Assembly: GCA_947561585.1 (NCBI GenBank)
Contig: CANNZV010001461.1
Location: 160,441-224,440, forward strand
Reading direction: 5' to 3'
Length of the DNA stretch: 64,000 nucleotides
Origin: Caprella mutica
Lineage: Eukaryota; Arthropoda; Malacostraca; Amphipoda; Caprellidae
In this document: positions 60,561 through 64,000 of the stretch, piece by piece
Layout of the letters: each line of letters begins with the position of its first letter
Numbering within the stretch: position 1 is the first letter of the stretch
The notes under the pieces: model-generated
Seen by the model: only the letters and a program-made list of their open reading frames with translations
The model's database searches: none
Told to the model about the DNA's origin: nothing
Made by a program: the position numbers and the translations under genes

Positions 60561-62019
60561 GGGTTATCATTAATTTGGCTAAGTGGCCACTAAGGGAGAT
60601 TCTCTGCTTCTGAATCTCCCTTCAGTCACCTGGACCTTTTGGATGGTGACCAGTCCTTTTGCCCAAAAAATTTTTTTGCTGCATGACTCTTTCATGCCTC
60701 ATGGAATCATGGTATGTCACTTGTGCCCAAAAAAATTAAAATGCTTTAAATTATAAATATAATGAGATATAGCAAATGTAAGTCCAGGTCCCCCACCCAA
60801 GTTTTTAAGTGACAAGATTTATACTCTACTGTTTTTTACTATAAAATGAATATACCTTATTTTGCTAAATAATTGTCATATTGCCAGCAAAAGTGTTCGG
60901 CGAAAAGGACCTAGAACTACTTTTGACCTACCTAATTGTTGGTTGATTTATTTATAACATCCCTATTTTGAACCAATAGTAATAAGAGAAACTTTGCTGT
61001 GTGGTAGAAAATAATCTGAAATCTAAATATAACTGATTGAGAGAAAGTAGGAATTAAATCAAATATATTACACTATTGTGTAGCTATAATACCTTTAATT
61101 CGGATTTGCATACTTGATGCTATAAAAAATAGAGTTCTAGATTCTGTTGGCAATATAATGTGGATGATTCAATCCCCATTAATTTACTAGTATTGGTGTC
61201 TGAACTTAATCCTTATTTTCATTTTTGCAGATTTGTGATCTCATAACTAGTTAAATATATTTACATGTTCTTCATATATCTAGTTACCTAGCTACTGATA
61301 AGCAAAATATTGTCTACAGACTAAAGTGAGGTTGTATAGCAGCTGTTGATTCAACTTTTAAAGGTAATTAATCATTTAATTTTTGAATGTCAATTATGTC
61401 CACTGCCTATCTAACTACTAAATACTAATATTTAGTTTTTTACTGAATCTCATCACAATAATGATATAATAGTTGAAGAATATGTTTTAAAATAATCTTC
61501 ATATGATTAGGTACTTAAAATTAGTATGTAAAATTTGTAATTACTTTTTTTCCAATTAGAACTAGCTGTAGCTAATAAATTTACAAAAAAATTGTATATA
61601 TGTGCAATTCTCAACTAATTAAATTAAACACAAACATTGACAGTGTTTGATTATATCATTTGAAGATTACATAAATACCACAGAAGTGAAACTTTATTCT
61701 ATCTAGAATAAAAGAAACCTTTTTCATTCAGTCTTTCAATTTATTTTATTTTGGGATAGGTACTTATAGTTTTTATTGCCTTAACATATGATTTTTTCAA
61801 CTTAGTAAAAATGATGCATGTATCTATGCTTTAAAAAAAAAACAATATCACTATATAATAATAACCAATAATTTCTAATATTTTGTCAAAAGCTTCAATT
61901 GAATTACATCGAATGTATTCATTTTATATTTTCTTTGTATTTTAATACAGTCAGAGCAAAACATTTTCATTAACATTGAAAGATTTTTTTTCTAAATTTA
62001 TCTCTGTTTTCAACATTTC
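60561..62019. other. AT-rich non-coding sequence, no feature seen
   Basis: Low-complexity AT-rich DNA ending in a T-rich tract with a CATTTCAG acceptor-like site at 62014-62021, just before the possible THAP fragment. Confidence 0.45.
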
Positions 62020-62024
62020 AGAAG

Positions 62025-62102
62025 ATGGGAGGCAATAAATGCTGTGTTCCTGGCTGTAACTGCTATTACAATCTGCAGGATGAATACACTTCTGTTTCCA
62101 AA
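62025..62102 (+). pseudogene. Possible broken first exon of a THAP-type zinc-finger protein
   Basis: An ATG four bases after a splice-acceptor-like AG opens a 26-codon frame beginning MGGNKCCVPGCNCYYNLQDE, followed by a serine/valine/lysine stretch and an in-frame TGA (62103-62105). The start resembles THAP domains, which begin with a short methionine-led segment, a Cys-x(2-4)-Cys pair and then a V-S/F-x-F motif about 15 residues later. P-element-type transposases and many host proteins have such a domain. After the stop, the same frame gives a few residues (FRQKEY) and another stop, so the remaining domain (Trp, Pro and the Cys-x2-His pair) is not present. It could be a decayed transposase exon or coincidence. 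Confidence 0.35.
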
Positions 62103-62105
62103 TGA

Positions 62106-64000
62106 TTTAGACAGAAAGAATATTGAGGATACATGATGTTCATAATACTGTTCTTTTGTTTGTATTGAAGTTGTAGAAATAAATAACTTTAACAGAAACA
62201 AATGCCTGACTGAAGGTATATGTAACTATTGTTACCAGAAACTTTGTCCAATTAAAAGTAGCTATTGTATACAAAACTGCTTGCAAAGTGTTTTTTTATT
62301 ATCCCACCATAATGTTTTTTGAAAATTAATGAAAACAATGAGAATTTTAATCTTAATAAATCCACAATAATAATTGAAAAAAATATATATTTGAAACTTT
62401 TATAACTAAAGAGATAAATTTTTTTAATTTTCGAATTTATAAGCTTTTAGACAAAAAAAAAACAGTTTGATAACTATATTTTATTAAAATAATGGATCAG
62501 CATGTATAAATATGTCCATGAAGGGTTTCAAAATAATAATTAAAATCTTGTTGAATCAAACTTCACTAAGGAACTGAAAATATTTCATAGGTCTAAACTC
62601 TAAAGTATAAACAGTAAGCAACTATATTTTAAACTAAATAAAGATGTTTGAAGATGACATACCAATTTTAAATGATTAATAGAAGATGTTGATATCTTAT
62701 CTGAAAAGAAGTGGAACCTTTTCCAGAAGTGTTCTTTTTTTCATTATTTAACACTAAAAATAGTACAATTGAGAGGTTTTTTTGAATGATTGGAAGTCCT
62801 TTCAGAATTCAGACTAATTTGCAATGTAGCTCTAAAAAATAAGATTTAGCCAACATCTCTTCCACAAGAGTAGCCATATCAATAATGTATCTTGCAGAAT
62901 TTGACTAGCGTTATGAAAACCATTTCATAAAAATTCAACCTTCAAGTGACTGCAATATATGGGAGAAGGATATGACCAAGATATTTCAGCAAAAGTAGGT
63001 GTGGTGCCAGGCCATGAGTGGTGTCGATGCTTACTATGAATCATTTTTGAAAACATTAATCTGGAAAAGAGAACAATATTTATAAATTTATTCTATTAGC
63101 TATAGATACATGAACTTGCCCAAGAAATGAATTACTATCAATATGAAGTTGATTATGAAGATATGAAAATAACCACGATATTGATTTCATTATTAAGCTA
63201 TGAGAAATATTCTATTATTAAATAATGAACTCAAGTTTAATCTATATATATATAAATGATTTCTGGTCGTCTTTACCTTCGTAGGCTTCGTTCCTTGGAA
63301 GGCAGCAGCAAATTTATTTCACTTGATATGTTTGAGGACCTTAATTTAGCAGAAGTTCTGAAAAACATAATAAATTTTAGTATAATTAACTTAACATTCA
63401 AATAAAATGAATAAGGATTAATACATAATTATTTTTGAATCATTTAATAATGAAGTTTTAGGAATGAAAAGGGTAATGCATATTGTGGCTAAGTCATGAT
63501 GGTTTTATTATAAACAACTCACAGAGATAGTAGATGAGTTTGAGCATAGGTTTTCAAGATTAGATGTAATACATTACTTGCAGTACCTTTAGGCTTTAAC
63601 TACATGATTTTTTACAAAGATTTCTGAAAAGAACAGTTAATAGAATACATAATGAACTTCACTGAGTTATACATTCAGTAAATTACCAGCACAAACAATT
63701 TCAAATGTTTTTCTATTCACTCTATTATTATCTGAGATGAATGATATAACTTATAGTTAAGCACAGAGAGATTCTCTAGTTAAATTTTTCATAGGATATA
63801 GAGTAGAGCTACCTACTAGCTATATCTTTATTTGAATTTGATGACTTGATGGTTCCATATGAATTTCATCAATCAATAGGTAAAATAACATCTCATTATT
63901 ATTCAGCACATCTATTTTCTTTTGTAAGTAATTTCTGTTAGATTGTTGCATTCCTATTTTTAGAATGTCTCTATTAAATTATAATTTTTTAATGTAATAT
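62106..64000. other. AT-rich non-coding sequence, no gene recognised
   Basis: All frames are closed by frequent stops. Less AT-rich patches (62780-63030, 63260-63320) might be decayed coding DNA following the THAP-like start, but I see no alignable motif. An AT dinucleotide run of about 12 bp lies near 63243-63255. Confidence 0.4.

Overview
This 64 kb window is AT-rich, non-coding animal nuclear DNA, most likely from an arthropod and probably an insect. That assignment is an inference from its content: intron-style splice signals, PIF/Harbinger, hAT, pogo-type and palindromic miniature transposons, foldback-type elements and large satellite DNA, with no operons or bacterial signals. I find no intact protein-coding gene. 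The only recognisable coding remnants are the N-terminal piece of a Harbinger (HARBI1-like) transposase inside a deleted element (57186-57446, minus), a possible broken THAP-type zinc-finger start (62025-62102, plus), one possible isolated exon (49453-49632, minus), and two homologous coding-like segments (about 50022-50260 plus and 57640-57831 minus).

Layout. 1-9.5 kb: foldback elements whose inverted arms are arrays of 14-16 bp repeats (1232-2889, 4758-5655, 7819-9463, plus a solo arm at 640-1080), with palindromic MITEs nested in two of them, a non-autonomous hAT element (3198-3895, perfect 8-bp target duplication) and a 32-bp minisatellite (5971-7299). 9.5-18.8 kb: AT-rich sequence without recognisable features except small hairpins. 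18.8-21.2 kb: two palindromic MITEs and a degenerate interspersed repeat. 21.2-43.2 kb: one unbroken 22 kb satellite of a 15-bp unit (about 1,460 copies) with nested higher-order repeats of about 2,551 bp and 7,608-7,623 bp. 43.8-53.2 kb: further foldback elements (43843-44805, 49729-51517, 50493-51023 nested inside the previous one, 52731-53176), two TA-flanked pogo-type MITEs and a small 23-bp repeat. 54-55.5 kb: a second 23-bp minisatellite. 57-57.6 kb: the Harbinger derivative. 58-64 kb: a 65-bp duplication carrying CRE-like palindromes, a degenerate 200-bp repeat, and otherwise AT-rich sequence.

The main result is that at least six elements share one architecture although their internal arrays have unrelated sequences. 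They have a similar terminal 9-12 bp (roughly GGTnnYnGG followed by T/A, A/C, A), then inverted arrays of units close to 15 bp, then a short core. Five of the six have recognisable 8-9 bp direct duplications at the predicted ends. This matches the structure known for Drosophila foldback (FB) transposons and the target-site size of Mutator-like or hAT transposases, but here one terminal signature appears to mobilise many different array families. The giant 15-bp satellite has the same unit length and may be a runaway arm of such an element; that last step is speculation.

All long open frames between 21 and 43 kb are artefacts: a 15-bp unit is five codons long and has no stop in three of its six frames.
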